Source of the DNA: Sphaerotilus microaerophilus | Lineage (GTDB): Bacteria > Pseudomonadota > Gammaproteobacteria > Burkholderiales > Burkholderiaceae_C | Assembly (NCBI RefSeq): GCF_023734135.1 | Contig: NZ_AP025730.1 | Span: forward strand, 1,736,001 to 1,800,000 | Length of the DNA: 64,000 nucleotides | Direction of reading: 5' to 3' | Shown here: piece after piece, positions 37,383 to 47,663 of the stretch | How the letters are laid out: each line of letters starts with the position of its first letter | Numbering within the stretch: the stretch's first letter is position 1 | Made by a program: the position numbers and the translations under genes | The notes under the pieces: model-generated | The model's input: the letters and a program-made list of their open reading frames with translations, nothing else | Databases searched by the model: none | What the model was told of the DNA's origin: nothing

Positions 37383-38558
37383 GTGCGTGCTGTGCGGGAT
37401 GCGGATGTGCGCCATGTGATTGCCGACCTGGATGCCTCGCGCATCCGCGAAGTGGCCAACGCCGGCCTGGGGCGCAGCGACGTGCTGGCCTTCTGGTTCG
37501 GCGAGAGCGACGAGCCGACGCCGGCGCCGGTCTGCCAGGCGGCGATCCGCTCGATCGAGGCGGGCGAGGTCTTCTACGCCCACAACCTTGGCCTGCCCGA
37601 GTTGCGCGAGGCGCAGGCGGCCTACATTTCGAGCCTGCACCCGGCGGTGAGTGCCGAGCGGGTGGCGATCACGTCCTCGGGCGTCAGCGCGTTGATGCTG
37701 GCGCAGCAACTGCTGGTGGACGCAGGCGACGAGGTGGTTGCGGTGGTGCCGGTCTGGCCCAACCTGACCGCCCAGCCGGCCATCCTGGGTGCGCGGGTGA
37801 AGCGCGTCAGTCTGCATCCCCACGAAGGGGCCTGGCAGCTCGACCTGGACGAGCTGCTGGCGGCCATCACGCCCGCCACGCGGGTGCTGATTGTCAACTC
37901 GCCGAACAACCCGACCGGCTGGACGCTCACGCACGCCGAGATCGGCCAGATCCTGGCGCACTGCCGGCGCACCGGCACCTGGATCGTCTCCGACGAGGTC
38001 TACGAGCGGCTGTACTTTGCGGACGCCGCCGCTGCGGCGCCGAGCTTTCTCGACCTGGCCGAGCCCGACGACCGCCTGCTGGTGGTGCACAGCTTCTCTA
38101 AGAGCTTCCTGATGACCGGCTGGCGCCTGGGCAGCCTGGTCGTGCCGCCGCGGCTGATGGAGCACCTGGGCAAGCTGATCGAGTTCAACACCTCCTGTGC
38201 GCCGGTGTTCGTGCAGCGTGCGGGTCTGGCGGCGCTGGCAGCGGCGCCCGACGCCGTTCCGGCGCTACGGGCCCGGCTGCGCCACTGCCGCGACACGCTG
38301 GTAGGCGCGCTGCGCGAACTGCCACGCGTCGAGCTGGCCATGCCGCCGGGCGCGATGTACGCCTTCCTGCGCGTGGACGGCGAGGCCGACTCGCTCGCGC
38401 TGGCCAAACGGCTGGTGCACGAGCACGGCCTGGGGCTGGCGCCGGGCGTGGCCTTTGGTGCCGAGGGGGAGGGCTGGCTGCGCTGGTGCTTCGCGTCGAA
38501 GCAGCCCGAGCGCCTGCTGCAGGGGGTGGATCGGCTGGCCGCGGCGCTGCGGCTATAA
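37383..38558 (+). CDS. Class I/II PLP-dependent aminotransferase
   Basis: A 391-residue fold-type I aminotransferase. NSPNNPTGW near 177-185 contacts the substrate and cofactor, [10 protein letters not shown] near 202-211 holds the Asp that pairs with the PLP nitrogen, and [14 protein letters not shown] carries the Schiff-base Lys240. It probably transfers an amino group from an amino acid to a 2-oxo acid; specificity is not clear. GTG 37383 is the longest start and has no strong ribosome binding site; later GTG codons (37392, 37407) could be used. Its stop codon lies inside the TATAAT of the rpsO promoter. Confidence 0.85.
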   Translation: MRAVRDADVRHVIADLDASRIREVANAGLGRSDVLAFWFGESDEPTPAPVCQAAIRSIEAGEVFYAHNLGLPELREAQAAYISSLHPAVSAERVAITSSGVSALMLAQQLLVDAGDEVVAVVPVWPNLTAQPAILGARVKRVSLHPHEGAWQLDLDELLAAITPATRVLIVNSPNNPTGWTLTHAEIGQILAHCRRTGTWIVSDEVYERLYFADAAAAAPSFLDLAEPDDRLLVVHSFSKSFLMTGWRLGSLVVPPRLMEHLGKLIEFNTSCAPVFVQRAGLAALAAAPDAVPALRARLRHCRDTLVGALRELPRVELAMPPGAMYAFLRVDGEADSLALAKRLVHEHGLGLAPGVAFGAEGEGWLRWCFASKQPERLLQGVDRLAAALRL

Positions 38559-38559
38559 T
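38554..38559 (+). promoter_or_regulatory. -10 box of the rpsO promoter
   Basis: A perfect TATAAT overlaps the TAA stop of the aminotransferase, 180 nt before rpsO. The -35 region (around 38530-38536) is poor, so either an extended or activator-assisted promoter is used, or the start lies slightly elsewhere. Confidence 0.55.
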
Positions 38560-38605
38560 CACGGGCTTCGCGGCTGGGGCTTTCCCCCGGCAGCGAGCCT
38601 CGCAC

Positions 38606-38630
38606 GGCACGGGTCGGTTTCACCCGTGTC
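38606..38630 (+). promoter_or_regulatory. rpsO leader hairpin
   Basis: CACGGGT at 38608-38614 pairs with ACCCGTG at 38622-38628 around CGGTTTC, extendable by G-T and G-C pairs. It lies in the rpsO 5' leader. In E. coli S15 represses its own mRNA through a structured leader; whether this hairpin does the same is inference. Confidence 0.4.
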
Positions 38631-38739
38631 CGCAAGTGAACCTCGAAACCGTGGCTCAGGCGCATCGGCCGGGCAGGGTGAATGCCCTGTTTGGCTGGCA
38701 GCGCGGCGGTGCGGTTTCGTCCAACCAGGAACTCAGACC

Positions 38740-39009
38740 ATGTCCGTCGCCGATATCAACAAGGCCGAGATCATCGCCTCCAATGCCCGGGGCACCGCCG
38801 ACACCGGCTCCCCCGAGGTGCAGGTCGCGCTGCTGACCGCGCGCATCAACCACCTGACCCCGCACTTCAAGGCCAACATGAAGGACCACCACGGTCGTCG
38901 TGGCCTGCTGCGCATGGTGAGCCGCCGCCGCAAGCTGCTGGACTACCTGAAGTCGCGTGACGCCGACCGCTACGTCGCGCTGATCCAGAAGCTGGGCCTG
39001 CGCAAGTAA
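38740..39009 (+). CDS. rpsO: 30S ribosomal protein S15
   Basis: An 89-residue protein of exact family length. The region [21 protein letters not shown] near 15-35 (DTGSPEVQ being the hallmark) and [23 protein letters not shown] near 48-70 bind 16S rRNA. It is a primary binder in assembly of the 30S platform. AGGA at 38727-38730 lies 9 nt before the ATG. The order rpsO-pnp is conserved in proteobacteria. Confidence 0.98.
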   Translation: MSVADINKAEIIASNARGTADTGSPEVQVALLTARINHLTPHFKANMKDHHGRRGLLRMVSRRRKLLDYLKSRDADRYVALIQKLGLRK

Positions 39010-39028
39010 TTGCCGCGATGAGGTCGAG

Positions 39029-39061
39029 GAGCCTGTCCAGGATTGCCGGGGCAGGCTCTTT
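39029..39061 (+). terminator. Intrinsic terminator/attenuator between rpsO and pnp
   Basis: GAGCCTGTCC at 39029-39038 pairs with GGGCAGGCTC at 39049-39058 (one G-U pair) and TTT follows. The short T run suggests partial read-through into pnp, as known for this gene pair in E. coli. Confidence 0.7.
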
Positions 39062-39155
39062 GCACTTTCACGCATCGGTTCCGGCTGTCGGGTGGCCGGG
39101 GTTCTGATTCCTTCACTCCCGTCTTTTGCATGCAGGCCGGTGTCGAGGGCGCTGC

Positions 39156-39201
39156 TGTGTCATTCCAACGGATCCGCCGGGCGGGGTCGCTGGAATGGCA
39201 T
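39156..39201 (+). promoter_or_regulatory. pnp leader stem-loop
   Basis: CATTCCA at 39161-39167 and TGGAATG at 39191-39197 form a stem that can be extended by three pairs on the outer side. In E. coli an RNase III-cut stem in the pnp leader mediates PNPase autoregulation; this hairpin 70 nt before pnp is a candidate equivalent. Confidence 0.4.
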
Positions 39202-39269
39202 TGCGCCACACTGAGCTGTCTGCGGGTGCCGCGTCCCACCCTCCGGGCGCATCCAACCAGGAGAACCGC

Positions 39270-41609
39270 ATGAGTCTCTTCAACAAAGTCACCAAGACCT
39301 TCCAATGGGGTCAGCACACCGTCACCCTCGAGACCGGCGAGATCTCGCGCCAGGCCAGCGGTGCGGTCATCGTCAACATCGATGACACCGTCGTGCTGTG
39401 CACGGTGGTCGGCGCCAAGAACGCCAAGCCCGGCCAGGACTTCTTTCCCCTGACGGTCGACTACATCGAGAAGGCCTACGCTGCCGGCCGCATCCCGGGC
39501 AGCTTCTTCAAGCGCGAAGCCAAGCCGTCCGAATTGGAAGTGCTGACCAGCCGCCTGATCGACCGCCCGCTGCGTCCGCTCTTCCCCGAGGGCTTCTACA
39601 ACGAAGTGCATGTGGTCATCCACACGCTGTCGCTGAACCCGGAAGCCTCGGCCGACATCGCCGCGCTGATCGGCTCGTCCGCTGCGCTGGCCATTTCGGG
39701 CATCCCGTTCAACGGCCCGGTGGGTGCGGCCCGCGTGGGCTATGTCAACGGCGAGTACGTGCTCAATCCGGGCCCGACCGCGCTGAAGAGCTCGCAGCTG
39801 GATCTGGTGGTGGCCGGCACCGAAGCGGCCGTGCTGATGGTCGAATCGGAAGCGCAGCAGCTGACCGAAGAGGTGATGCTGGGCGCCGTGGTCTACGGCC
39901 ACGAGCAGGCCAAGGTGGCAATCGCCGCGATCAACGACCTGGTGCGTGATGCCGGCAAGCCGGCCTGGGACTGGACGGCACCGGCCCGCAACGAGCCGCT
40001 GATCGCCAAGGTCGCGGAGTTCGGCCAGGCCAAGATCGAGGCCGCTTACCAGATCCGCAACAAGCAGGCGCGCACGCATGCCTGCCGTGCGGCCTATGCT
40101 GAAGTGAAGATCTCGCTGGCCGAAGCCGGCGTGGCCTTCGACGGCGTCGAAGTCGACAACCTGCTGTTCGAACTGGAAGCCAAGACCGTGCGTGGCCAGA
40201 TCCTGGCCGGTGAGCCCCGCATCGACGGCCGCGACACCCGCACCGTGCGCCCGATCGAGATCCGCACCGGCGTGCTGCCGCGCACCCACGGCTCGGCGCT
40301 GTTCACCCGCGGTGAAACGCAGGCGCTGGTCGTGGCCACGCTCGGCACCGACCAGGACTCGCAGCGCATCGACGCGCTGGCCGGCGACTTCCGCGACACC
40401 TTCCTGTTCCACTACAACATGCCCCCGTTCGCCACCGGCGAAGTGGGTCGCATGGGCACCACCAAGCGCCGCGAGACCGGCCATGGCCGCCTGGCCAAGC
40501 GCGCCCTGGTGCCGCTGCTGCCCAACCGGGAAGACTTCGCCCACACCATCCGCGTGGTGTCCGAGATCACCGAGTCCAATGGCTCCTCGTCGATGGCTTC
40601 GGTCTGCGGCGGCTGCCTGGCGATGATGGACGCCGGCGTGCCGATGAAGGCCCACGTGGCCGGCATCGCGATGGGCCTGATCAAGGAAGGCAACCGCTTC
40701 GCGGTGCTGACCGACATCCTGGGCGATGAAGATCACCTCGGCGACATGGACTTCAAGGTGGCCGGCACGACCGCCGGCGTGACCGCCCTGCAGATGGACA
40801 TCAAGATCCAGGGCATCACCAAGGAGATCATGCAGGTCGCGCTGGCGCAGGCCAAGGAAGCGCGTCTGCACATCCTGGGCAAGATGGTCGAGGTGGTGGC
40901 TGGTGCCAACACCGAGGTGTCGGAGTTCGCGCCGCGCCTGTACACCATGAAGATCAATCCGGAGAAGATCCGTGACGTGATCGGCAAGGGTGGCTCGGTG
41001 ATCCGTGCGCTGACCGAAGAGACCGGCTGCCAGATCAACATCGACGAAGACGGCACGATCACGATCGCCTCCACCGACGCCGAGAAGGCCGAGGTGGCGA
41101 AGAAGCGCATCGCCGACATCACGGCCGAGGCCGAGATCGGCAAGGTCTACGAAGGCCCGGTCACCAAGATCCTGGACTTCGGCGCGCTGATCAACATCCT
41201 GCCGGGCAAGGACGGCCTGCTGCACATCAGCCAGATCGCCCACCAGCGCGTCGAGAAGGTCACTGACTTCCTGACCGAAGGCCAGATCGTCAAGGTCAAG
41301 GTGCTGGAGACCGACGAGAAGGGCCGCATCAAGCTGTCCATGAAGGCGCTGCTGGAGCGTCCGGAAGGCATGGAAGAAGAGCCGCGCTTCGAGCGCCCGC
41401 GCCGTGAGTATGGCGATCGGAATGACCGGGGGGATCGTGGCGACCGGGGGCCGCGCCGTGAGCGTGGTGATCGCCCGGATCGCGGCGAGCGTGGTGACCG
41501 TGCCGAGCGTCCGCCGCGTGGCGAGCAGGCGCCCGCGCCTGCCGGTGATGCCGTGTCGGCCGCTCCGGCTGATTCCGGCGACCAGCAGCAACAGCAGCAG
41601 CAACAGTGA
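39270..41609 (+). CDS. pnp: Polyribonucleotide nucleotidyltransferase (PNPase)
   Basis: A 779-residue 3'-5' phosphorolytic exoribonuclease. Two RNase PH domains are present (the second with [20 protein letters not shown] and SDGSS-like [14 protein letters not shown] near 437-450), then a KH domain with [11 protein letters not shown] near 571 and an S1 domain near 625-690. The C-terminal 80 residues are unusual: DRGDRG-type repeats rich in Arg, Asp and Gly, then an Ala/Pro stretch and eight terminal Gln residues. It works with RNase E in mRNA decay. CAGGAGAA precedes the ATG. The tail is likely disordered and may bind RNA or RNase E. Confidence 0.97.
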   Translation: MSLFNKVTKTFQWGQHTVTLETGEISRQASGAVIVNIDDTVVLCTVVGAKNAKPGQDFFPLTVDYIEKAYAAGRIPGSFFKREAKPSELEVLTSRLIDRPLRPLFPEGFYNEVHVVIHTLSLNPEASADIAALIGSSAALAISGIPFNGPVGAARVGYVNGEYVLNPGPTALKSSQLDLVVAGTEAAVLMVESEAQQLTEEVMLGAVVYGHEQAKVAIAAINDLVRDAGKPAWDWTAPARNEPLIAKVAEFGQAKIEAAYQIRNKQARTHACRAAYAEVKISLAEAGVAFDGVEVDNLLFELEAKTVRGQILAGEPRIDGRDTRTVRPIEIRTGVLPRTHGSALFTRGETQALVVATLGTDQDSQRIDALAGDFRDTFLFHYNMPPFATGEVGRMGTTKRRETGHGRLAKRALVPLLPNREDFAHTIRVVSEITESNGSSSMASVCGGCLAMMDAGVPMKAHVAGIAMGLIKEGNRFAVLTDILGDEDHLGDMDFKVAGTTAGVTALQMDIKIQGITKEIMQVALAQAKEARLHILGKMVEVVAGANTEVSEFAPRLYTMKINPEKIRDVIGKGGSVIRALTEETGCQINIDEDGTITIASTDAEKAEVAKKRIADITAEAEIGKVYEGPVTKILDFGALINILPGKDGLLHISQIAHQRVEKVTDFLTEGQIVKVKVLETDEKGRIKLSMKALLERPEGMEEEPRFERPRREYGDRNDRGDRGDRGPRRERGDRPDRGERGDRAERPPRGEQAPAPAGDAVSAAPADSGDQQQQQQQQ

Positions 41610-41690
41610 AGTGAGGTGCGCCTGAGTGGTGATGCCGGCGACCCGAAAGGGCGGCGCCGCGGACGCTCAGGTGGCCGGAGGGCCGCGACG

Positions 41691-42677
41691 ATGAAGGCGA
41701 TCGAGATCTCCCGTCCGGGCACGCCCGACGTGCTCTGTCTGGCCGAGCGTGCCGACCCCGTGCCGGGGCCGGGTGACGTGCTGATCCGCGTGATGGCCAG
41801 CGGCGTGAACCGTCCAGACGTGCTGCAGCGCAAGGGTGCCTACCCGCCACCGCCGGGGGCTTCCGATCTGCCGGGGCTGGAGGTCGCTGGGGTCGTGCTC
41901 GGCGGCGATGCGCAGGCCATGGCCGATGCAGGCGTCGCGGTCGGTGACCGGGTCTGCGCGCTGGTGTCCGGCGGGGGCTATGCCGACCTCTGCGTCGCGC
42001 CCGCGGGCCAGTGCCTGCCCGTGCCGGCCGGGTTCAGCGACGTCGAGGCAGCCAGTCTGCCCGAGACCTTCTTCACCGTCTGGTCCAACGTCTTCGACCG
42101 TGCGCGCTTGCAGCCGGGCGAGACCCTGCTGATCCAGGGCGGCACGAGTGGCATCGGTGTGACGGCGATCCAGCTGGCCAAGGCGCGCGGTGCCACCGTG
42201 ATCGCGACCGCTGGCAGCGACGAGAAGTGCGCGGCCTGCCTGTCGCTGGGGGCTGATCACGCGGTCAACTACCGCAGCCAGGACTTTGCGGCCGAGGCGT
42301 TGCGCCTGACGGGTGGGCGCGGCGTGGACGTGATTCTCGACATGGTTGCGGGCGACTACGTGGCGCGCGAGGTCGGTTGCCTGGCCGAGGATGGCCGGCT
42401 GGTGATCATCGCGGTGCAGGGGGGCGTCAAGGCTGCCTTCGATGCGGGCCTGGTGCTGCGGCGTCGCCTGGTCGTCACGGGCTCGACGCTGCGTCCGCGC
42501 CCGGTGGCCTTCAAGGCCGCCATTGCGGCATCGCTGCGCCGTGAGGTCTGGCCGTTGCTGGAGGTGGGCCGGGTGAAACCGGTCATCCACACGGTCCTGC
42601 CGGCGGCCGAGGCGGCAAGCGCCCATGCCTTGATGGAATCGAACCAGCACATCGGCAAGATCGTGCTGCAGTGGTGA
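41691..42677 (+). CDS. NAD(P)H quinone oxidoreductase, zinc-independent MDR family (PIG3-like)
   Basis: A 328-residue medium-chain reductase. MKAIEISRPGTPDVL opens the catalytic domain, GVNRPDVLQRKGAYPPP near 40-56 is typical of the QOR/PIG3 group, and the NADPH-binding motif is QGGTSGIGVTAIQLAKARG near 148-166. No catalytic zinc cysteines are visible. It probably reduces quinones or unsaturated carbonyls with NADPH. ATG 41691 gives the family N-terminus; 81 nt separate it from pnp. Confidence 0.88.
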   Translation: MKAIEISRPGTPDVLCLAERADPVPGPGDVLIRVMASGVNRPDVLQRKGAYPPPPGASDLPGLEVAGVVLGGDAQAMADAGVAVGDRVCALVSGGGYADLCVAPAGQCLPVPAGFSDVEAASLPETFFTVWSNVFDRARLQPGETLLIQGGTSGIGVTAIQLAKARGATVIATAGSDEKCAACLSLGADHAVNYRSQDFAAEALRLTGGRGVDVILDMVAGDYVAREVGCLAEDGRLVIIAVQGGVKAAFDAGLVLRRRLVVTGSTLRPRPVAFKAAIAASLRREVWPLLEVGRVKPVIHTVLPAAEAASAHALMESNQHIGKIVLQW

Positions 42678-42704
42678 CCCCTGGATCAATCTGTTGGAGG
42701 AATC

Positions 42705-43448
42705 ATGAGTACTCGTCGCAAGCTGGTGGTTGGGAACTGGAAGATGCACGGCAGCCACGCTGCCAACGCCGAACTGCTGCAGGGCATCCTGGCGGGTGGT
42801 CCGGTGAATGCCGACCTGGCCGTGTGCGTTCCCTTCCCCTACCTCTCCGAGGTCGCAGTGACCCTGGCCAACAGCAATGTGGCCTGGGGCGCGCAGGATG
42901 TTTCTGCGCACGAGCAGGGGGCGTACACCGGCGAGGTGTCGGCTGGCATGCTGCGTGAGTTCGGCTGCCGTTATGCCATCGTCGGCCACTCGGAGCGCCG
43001 CGCCTATCACGGCGAGACCGACCAGGTGGTGGCCGACAAGGCCAAGGCGGCATTGTCCAAGGGCATCACGCCGATCGTCTGTGTCGGCGAGACGTTGGCG
43101 CAGCGCGAGGCGGGTGAAACCGAGGCGGTCGTCAAGCGCCAACTCTCTGCGGTGATCCACGCCCTGGGTCACTGCGTCGGCGAGATGGTGGTGGCCTATG
43201 AGCCGGTGTGGGCCATCGGCACCGGCAAAGTGGCCACGCCTGAGCAGGCGCAGGCGGTGCATGCACTTCTGCGTGCGCAACTGCGCGCAGCGGCGCCGCA
43301 GGCCGACAACATGAAGATCCTCTACGGCGGCAGCATGAAGCCGGACAACGCGCCCACGCTGCTGGCCCAGCCCGACATCGACGGCGGGCTGATTGGTGGT
43401 GCCGCGCTCAAGGCGGCTGATTTTCTTGCCATCGCGCGGGCGGCCTGA
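42705..43448 (+). CDS. tpiA: Triosephosphate isomerase
   Basis: A 247-residue TIM-barrel enzyme. Catalytic Lys13 is in NWKMHG, His95 in GHSERR and Glu166 in [11 protein letters not shown]; the phosphate-binding YGGSMKP is near the end. It interconverts dihydroxyacetone phosphate and glyceraldehyde 3-phosphate. TTGGAGGAATC immediately before the ATG is a very good ribosome binding site. secG follows at 38 nt, an arrangement common in proteobacteria. Confidence 0.98.
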   Translation: MSTRRKLVVGNWKMHGSHAANAELLQGILAGGPVNADLAVCVPFPYLSEVAVTLANSNVAWGAQDVSAHEQGAYTGEVSAGMLREFGCRYAIVGHSERRAYHGETDQVVADKAKAALSKGITPIVCVGETLAQREAGETEAVVKRQLSAVIHALGHCVGEMVVAYEPVWAIGTGKVATPEQAQAVHALLRAQLRAAAPQADNMKILYGGSMKPDNAPTLLAQPDIDGGLIGGAALKAADFLAIARAA

Positions 43449-43486
43449 GTGGCCTGGCCCGAGTTTTCCCCCGAAGTGAGTTCCCC

Positions 43487-43870
43487 ATGCAAGTGATGAT
43501 GAATCTGGTGCTGCTGGTGCAGCTGGTGTCGGCCATGGCGATGATCGGCCTGGTCCTGGTGCAGCACGGCAAGGGTGCCGACATGGGGGCATCGTTCGGG
43601 GGAGGGGCCTCGGGCAGCCTGTTCGGCGCCACGGGCAGCGCGAACTTCCTGTCGCGTTCTACGGCGGTCGCCGCGTCGGTCTTCTTCGTCTGCACGCTGG
43701 CGTTGGCGTATTTCGGCAACATCCGGGCGTCCAGCCACAACGAGGGCAGTGTCCTGGAGCGTGCCGCGGCTGCGGCCAGCGCGCCTGCGGCCTCCGCCCC
43801 GGCGGCAGCGCAGATTCCCACGGCGGCGCCCGCTGTGCCGGCCGCAGCCAGTGCGCCGGCATCGAAGTGA
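43487..43870 (+). CDS. secG: Preprotein translocase subunit SecG
   Basis: A 127-residue protein with two transmembrane helices (about 5-26 and 59-77) joined by the cytosolic loop VQHGKGADMGASFGGGASGSLFG that marks SecG (VQHGKGADMGASF, GGGASGSLFG). A long Ala/Pro-rich tail (about 85-127) is common in this order. It assists SecYE/SecA in protein export. 203 nt separate it from the tRNA gene. Confidence 0.95.
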   Translation: MQVMMNLVLLVQLVSAMAMIGLVLVQHGKGADMGASFGGGASGSLFGATGSANFLSRSTAVAASVFFVCTLALAYFGNIRASSHNEGSVLERAAAAASAPAASAPAAAQIPTAAPAVPAAASAPASK

Positions 43871-43925
43871 CCATCGAAAATGATGCCTGCAAGCCTCAAT
43901 CCTGGCGGGCGGGCCAGGCGGGATC

Positions 43926-43954
43926 TTGAGGCAAACCCTGATTGGGGCTAGAAT
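43926..43954 (+). promoter_or_regulatory. Sigma-70 promoter upstream of tRNA-Leu and nuo
   Basis: TTGAGG at 43926-43931 and TAGAAT at 43949-43954 are separated by exactly 17 nt (4 of 6 and 5 of 6 consensus matches). A start near 43961 would give a leader of about 110 nt before tRNA-Leu, and transcription could continue into nuoA because no terminator is visible after the tRNA. Confidence 0.7.
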
Positions 43955-44073
43955 TCAAGGCTGCACCGGTGAGCAACACCTCACGCAAGCCGGGACGACA
44001 GGCTCTTGAGCTGAGGGCGAGACTGAAGAAGTCAAGTCCCCTGTCAAAGAGGGTTTGTCAGCAAACTGCACGT

Positions 44074-44158
44074 GCCGACGTGGTGAAATTGGTAGACACG
44101 CTATCTTGAGGGGGTAGTGGCGAAAGCTGTGCGAGTTCGAGTCTCGCCGTCGGCACCA
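44074..44158 (+). tRNA. tRNA-Leu (anticodon GAG)
   Basis: An 85-nt tRNA with encoded CCA. The acceptor stem GCCGACG pairs with CGTCGGC (44148-44154), followed by A and CCA. The anticodon arm CTATC-TTGAGGG-GGTAG places GAG at 44108-44110, reading CUC and CUU codons. A long variable arm (GGCGAAAGCT region) is typical of class II leucine tRNAs, and GTTCGAGT is the T loop. It lies between secG and nuoA. Confidence 0.96.
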
Positions 44159-44352
44159 CAAACATCCCAGGGTCGGATCCTTATCCGGTGTCCGGCCCGG
44201 CGTCCTGGCGAGAGTGGGCGTGAAGCGCATGTGCGCGGCGCGTTGGCTCGACAAGGAGCGGTGGGCGCGCTGATCATGTGGCGGCAATCCATTTGCTGGC
44301 CAGGGCGGCGCGCTTTTCTTTTGCCGGAAGTTGTTTCGACACACTTGCTGAC

Positions 44353-44712
44353 ATGAGCCTGGAACAATACCTCCCTGTCATCCTGTTCATCCTGGTCGGT
44401 GTCGGTGTTGGCGTCGTGCCCCAGGTGCTGGGTTTCCTGCTGGGGCCGCGTCGCCCGGATGCGGCGAAGAATTCGCCCTACGAGTGCGGCTTCGAGGCCT
44501 TCGAGGATGCGCGCATGAAGTTCGATGTGCGCTACTACCTCGTTGCCATCCTCTTCATCCTGTTCGACCTCGAGATCGCCTTCCTCTTCCCGTGGGCGGT
44601 GTCGCTGCGCGAGATCGGCGCAACTGGCTTCTGGGCGATGATGATCTTCCTGGGCATCCTGGTGGTCGGCTTCGTCTACGAGTGGAAGAAGGGTGCCCTG
44701 GACTGGGAATGA
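44353..44712 (+). CDS. nuoA: NADH-quinone oxidoreductase subunit A
   Basis: A 119-residue membrane subunit with three helices (about 7-29, 62-82, 88-108). [20 protein letters not shown] near 41-60 is the conserved loop of NuoA/ND3, whose Cys is exposed in the resting enzyme. It belongs to the membrane arm near the quinone site. ATG 44353 is the first gene of the complete nuo operon. The 194 nt before it, after the tRNA, contain no other gene and no clear promoter of their own. Confidence 0.96.
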   Translation: MSLEQYLPVILFILVGVGVGVVPQVLGFLLGPRRPDAAKNSPYECGFEAFEDARMKFDVRYYLVAILFILFDLEIAFLFPWAVSLREIGATGFWAMMIFLGILVVGFVYEWKKGALDWE

Positions 44713-44760
44713 GTGGCTGCATGCCTGATGTTGCAAGCAAGACGAACTGGATGACTCACC

Positions 44761-45237
44761 ATGGGCATTGAAGGCGTACTCAAGGAAGGTTTCGTCACGA
44801 CCAGTGTCGACACCCTGATCAATTGGTCCAAGACCGGTTCGTTGTGGCCCATGACCTTCGGGCTGGCCTGCTGTGCAGTGGAGATGATGCATGCGGGGGC
44901 TTCCCGCTACGACATCGACCGCTTCGGCATGCTGTTCCGGCCCAGCCCCCGGCAGTCCGATCTGATGATTGTGGCGGGGACGCTGTGCAACAAGATGGGG
45001 CCGGCACTGCGCAAGGTCTACGACCAGATGGCCGAGCCGCGCTGGGTGCTCTCGATGGGGTCCTGTGCGAATGGCGGTGGTTACTACCACTACAGCTACT
45101 CCGTCGTGCGTGGCTGCGATCGCGTCGTGCCGGTAGATGTCTACGTGCCGGGTTGTCCGCCCACCGCTGAGGCCCTGCTTTACGGCATCCTGCAGTTGCA
45201 GGCCAAGATCCGTCGCGAAAACACCATCGCCCGCTGA
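44761..45237 (+). CDS. nuoB: NADH-quinone oxidoreductase subunit B
   Basis: A 158-residue peripheral subunit. Cys37, Cys38, Cys102 and Cys132 (in [19 protein letters not shown] and [11 protein letters not shown]) are the ligands of cluster N2, the last iron-sulfur cluster before ubiquinone. 48 nt separate it from nuoA. Confidence 0.98.
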   Translation: MGIEGVLKEGFVTTSVDTLINWSKTGSLWPMTFGLACCAVEMMHAGASRYDIDRFGMLFRPSPRQSDLMIVAGTLCNKMGPALRKVYDQMAEPRWVLSMGSCANGGGYYHYSYSVVRGCDRVVPVDVYVPGCPPTAEALLYGILQLQAKIRRENTIAR

Positions 45238-45266
45238 GCCGGCGCGCAGGTCACGAGGTCCGACCC

Positions 45267-45866
45267 ATGACTCAGAAACTCGATACCCTGCAGGCCGCGC
45301 TGGAGCGTGTGCTGGGCGATCGCATCGTCTCCCTGGTCCGCCGCCTTGGTGAGATCACGATCACCGTCAAGGCGGCCGAGTATGCCGAGATCGCCAAGAC
45401 CTTGCGTGACCACCCTCACCTGGCGTTCCAGCAGCTGATCGACCTGTGTGGCATGGACTACAGCGGCTACAAGGATGGGGTGTACGAAGGCCCCCGGTAC
45501 GCGGCGGTCTCCCACCTGCTGTCGATCGACCACAACTGGCGCCTGCGGCTGCGTGCCTTCGCAGTGGACGACGAGTTTCCGGTGCTGGCGTCGATGACGC
45601 CGATCTGGAACTCGGCCAACTGGTTCGAGCGCGAGGCCTTCGACATGTACGGCATCGTCTTCGATGGGCATGACGACCTGCGTCGCATCCTGACCGACTA
45701 CGGCTTCATCGGCCATCCGATGCGCAAGGACTTCCCGGTCAGTGGTCACGTCGAGATGCGTTACGACGCCGAGCAGAAGCGGGTGATCTACCAGCCCGTG
45801 ACCATCGAGCCGCGTGAGAACACGCCGCGGATCATCCGCGAAGACAACTACGGCAGTCTGCACTGA
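45267..45866 (+). CDS. nuoC: NADH-quinone oxidoreductase subunit C
   Basis: A 199-residue hydrophilic subunit of the connecting module (30-kDa type). The signature ERElsFDMYGI-like stretch appears as [22 protein letters not shown] near 122-143 ([10 protein letters not shown], then [11 protein letters not shown]), followed by GHPMRKDFP. NuoC and NuoD are separate genes here, not fused as in E. coli. Confidence 0.97.
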   Translation: MTQKLDTLQAALERVLGDRIVSLVRRLGEITITVKAAEYAEIAKTLRDHPHLAFQQLIDLCGMDYSGYKDGVYEGPRYAAVSHLLSIDHNWRLRLRAFAVDDEFPVLASMTPIWNSANWFEREAFDMYGIVFDGHDDLRRILTDYGFIGHPMRKDFPVSGHVEMRYDAEQKRVIYQPVTIEPRENTPRIIREDNYGSLH

Positions 45867-45881
45867 GGTTCGGAGCGTCGC

Positions 45882-47135
45882 ATGGCTGAAATCAAGAACT
45901 ACACCCTGAACTTCGGTCCGCAGCACCCGGCCGCGCACGGCGTGCTGCGTCTGGTGTTGGAACTGGATGGCGAGGTGATCCAGCGCGCCGATCCGCACAT
46001 CGGCCTGCTACACCGTGGCACCGAGAAGCTGGCTGAGACGAAGACCTTCATCCAGTCGCTGCCCTACATGGACCGTCTCGACTACGTGTCCATGATGTGC
46101 AACGAGCACGCCTACTGCCTGGCGATCGAGAAGCTGCTCGGCGTCGATGTGCCTGAGCGCGCCCAGTACATCCGCGTGATGTTCAGCGAGATCACCCGTC
46201 TGCTGAATCACCTGCTGTGGCTGGGTTGCCACGGCATGGACTGCGGCGCGATGAACATCCTCATCTACTGCTTCCGTGAGCGTGAGGACCTGTTCGACAT
46301 GTACGAGGCGGTGTCCGGTGCGCGCATGCACGCGGCCTACTTCCGTCCGGGTGGCGTCTACCGAGATCTGCCGGATTCGATGCCGCAGTACAAGGTCAGC
46401 AAGATCCACAACGCGAAGGCGATCTCGAAGATGAACGAGAACCGGCAGGGCTCCCTGCTGGACTTCATCGACGACTTCGTGCGGCGCTTCCCGAAGCTGG
46501 TCGACGAGTACGAGACGCTGCTGACCGACAACCGCATCTGGAAGCAGCGCACCGTCGGCATCGGCGTGGTCACGCCCGAGCGCGCCCTGAACATGGGCCT
46601 GACCGGTGCGATGCTGCGCGGCTCCGGCATCGCCTGGGACCTGCGCAAGACGCAGCCCTACGACGTCTACGCGAAGATGGACTTCGACGTGCCGGTGGGC
46701 GTCAACGGCGATACCTACGACCGCTACCTGGTGCGAGTCGAAGAGATGCGCCAGTCCAACCGCATCATCAAGCAGTGCGTGGACTGGCTGCGCGCCAATC
46801 CGGGTCCGGTCATCACCGACAACCACAAGGTGGCGCCGCCCTCGCGCGTCGAGATGAAGACCTCGATGGAGCAGTTGATCCATCACTTCAAGCTCTTCAC
46901 CGAAGGCTTCCACGTGCCCGAAGGCGAGGCCTACGCCGCCGTCGAGCACCCGAAGGGCGAGTTCGGCATCTACCTGGTCAGCGATGGCGCCAACAAGCCC
47001 TACCGCCTGAAGATCCGCCCGCCTGGTTTCGTCCACCTCGCCGCCCTCGACGAGATGTCGCGAGGACACATGATCGCCGACGCCGTCGCGATCATCGGCA
47101 CGATGGACATCGTGTTCGGCGAAATCGACCGCTGA
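45882..47135 (+). CDS. nuoD: NADH-quinone oxidoreductase subunit D
   Basis: A 417-residue 49-kDa type subunit. [19 protein letters not shown] near 10-28 and the [12 protein letters not shown] block contribute to the quinone pocket, and the family hallmark [15 protein letters not shown] is near the C-terminus. It sits 15 nt after nuoC. Confidence 0.98.
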   Translation: MAEIKNYTLNFGPQHPAAHGVLRLVLELDGEVIQRADPHIGLLHRGTEKLAETKTFIQSLPYMDRLDYVSMMCNEHAYCLAIEKLLGVDVPERAQYIRVMFSEITRLLNHLLWLGCHGMDCGAMNILIYCFREREDLFDMYEAVSGARMHAAYFRPGGVYRDLPDSMPQYKVSKIHNAKAISKMNENRQGSLLDFIDDFVRRFPKLVDEYETLLTDNRIWKQRTVGIGVVTPERALNMGLTGAMLRGSGIAWDLRKTQPYDVYAKMDFDVPVGVNGDTYDRYLVRVEEMRQSNRIIKQCVDWLRANPGPVITDNHKVAPPSRVEMKTSMEQLIHHFKLFTEGFHVPEGEAYAAVEHPKGEFGIYLVSDGANKPYRLKIRPPGFVHLAALDEMSRGHMIADAVAIIGTMDIVFGEIDR

Positions 47136-47143
47136 GCCAGCGC

Positions 47144-47650
47144 ATGAGCAACACATCCATGTTCTCTGAAGCCACCCTGGAGCGCTTCGCGCGCGAGGTC
47201 GCCAAGTACCCGGCCGACCAGAAGCAGTCGGCCGTGATGGCCTGCCTGACCATCGCCCAGCAGGAGCTGGGGTGGGTCACGCCCGAGGCCGAGCGCGGCA
47301 TCGCGGACTACCTCGGCATGGCGCCGATCGCGGTGCGCGAGGTCACGACCTTCTACAACATGTACAACCAGCAGCCGGTCGGCCAGTTCAAGCTGAACGT
47401 CTGCACCAACCTGCCCTGCCAGCTGCGCAACGGGCAGAAGGCGCTGGAGTACCTCTGCAGCAAGCTGGGCATCGAGGACGGTGGCACGACGCCCGACGGC
47501 GTCTTCACCGTGCAGAAGTGCGAATGCCTGGGCGCCTGCGCCGACGCGCCGGTGGCGCTGGTCAATGATCGCCAGATGGTGAGCTATATGTCGAATGAGC
47601 GCCTCGATGGCCTGGTCGACCTGCTGCGCGCCAAGGCCAAGGCCGAGTGA
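47144..47650 (+). CDS. nuoE: NADH-quinone oxidoreductase subunit E
   Basis: A 168-residue thioredoxin-like [2Fe-2S] subunit of the NADH module. Ligands Cys87, Cys92, Cys128 and Cys132 are visible in CTNLPCQ and CECLGAC (cluster N1a). ATG 47144 lies 8 nt after nuoD; a second in-frame ATG at 47159 is possible. Confidence 0.96.
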   Translation: MSNTSMFSEATLERFAREVAKYPADQKQSAVMACLTIAQQELGWVTPEAERGIADYLGMAPIAVREVTTFYNMYNQQPVGQFKLNVCTNLPCQLRNGQKALEYLCSKLGIEDGGTTPDGVFTVQKCECLGACADAPVALVNDRQMVSYMSNERLDGLVDLLRAKAKAE

Positions 47651-47663
47651 AGGGGCCCCGTTG

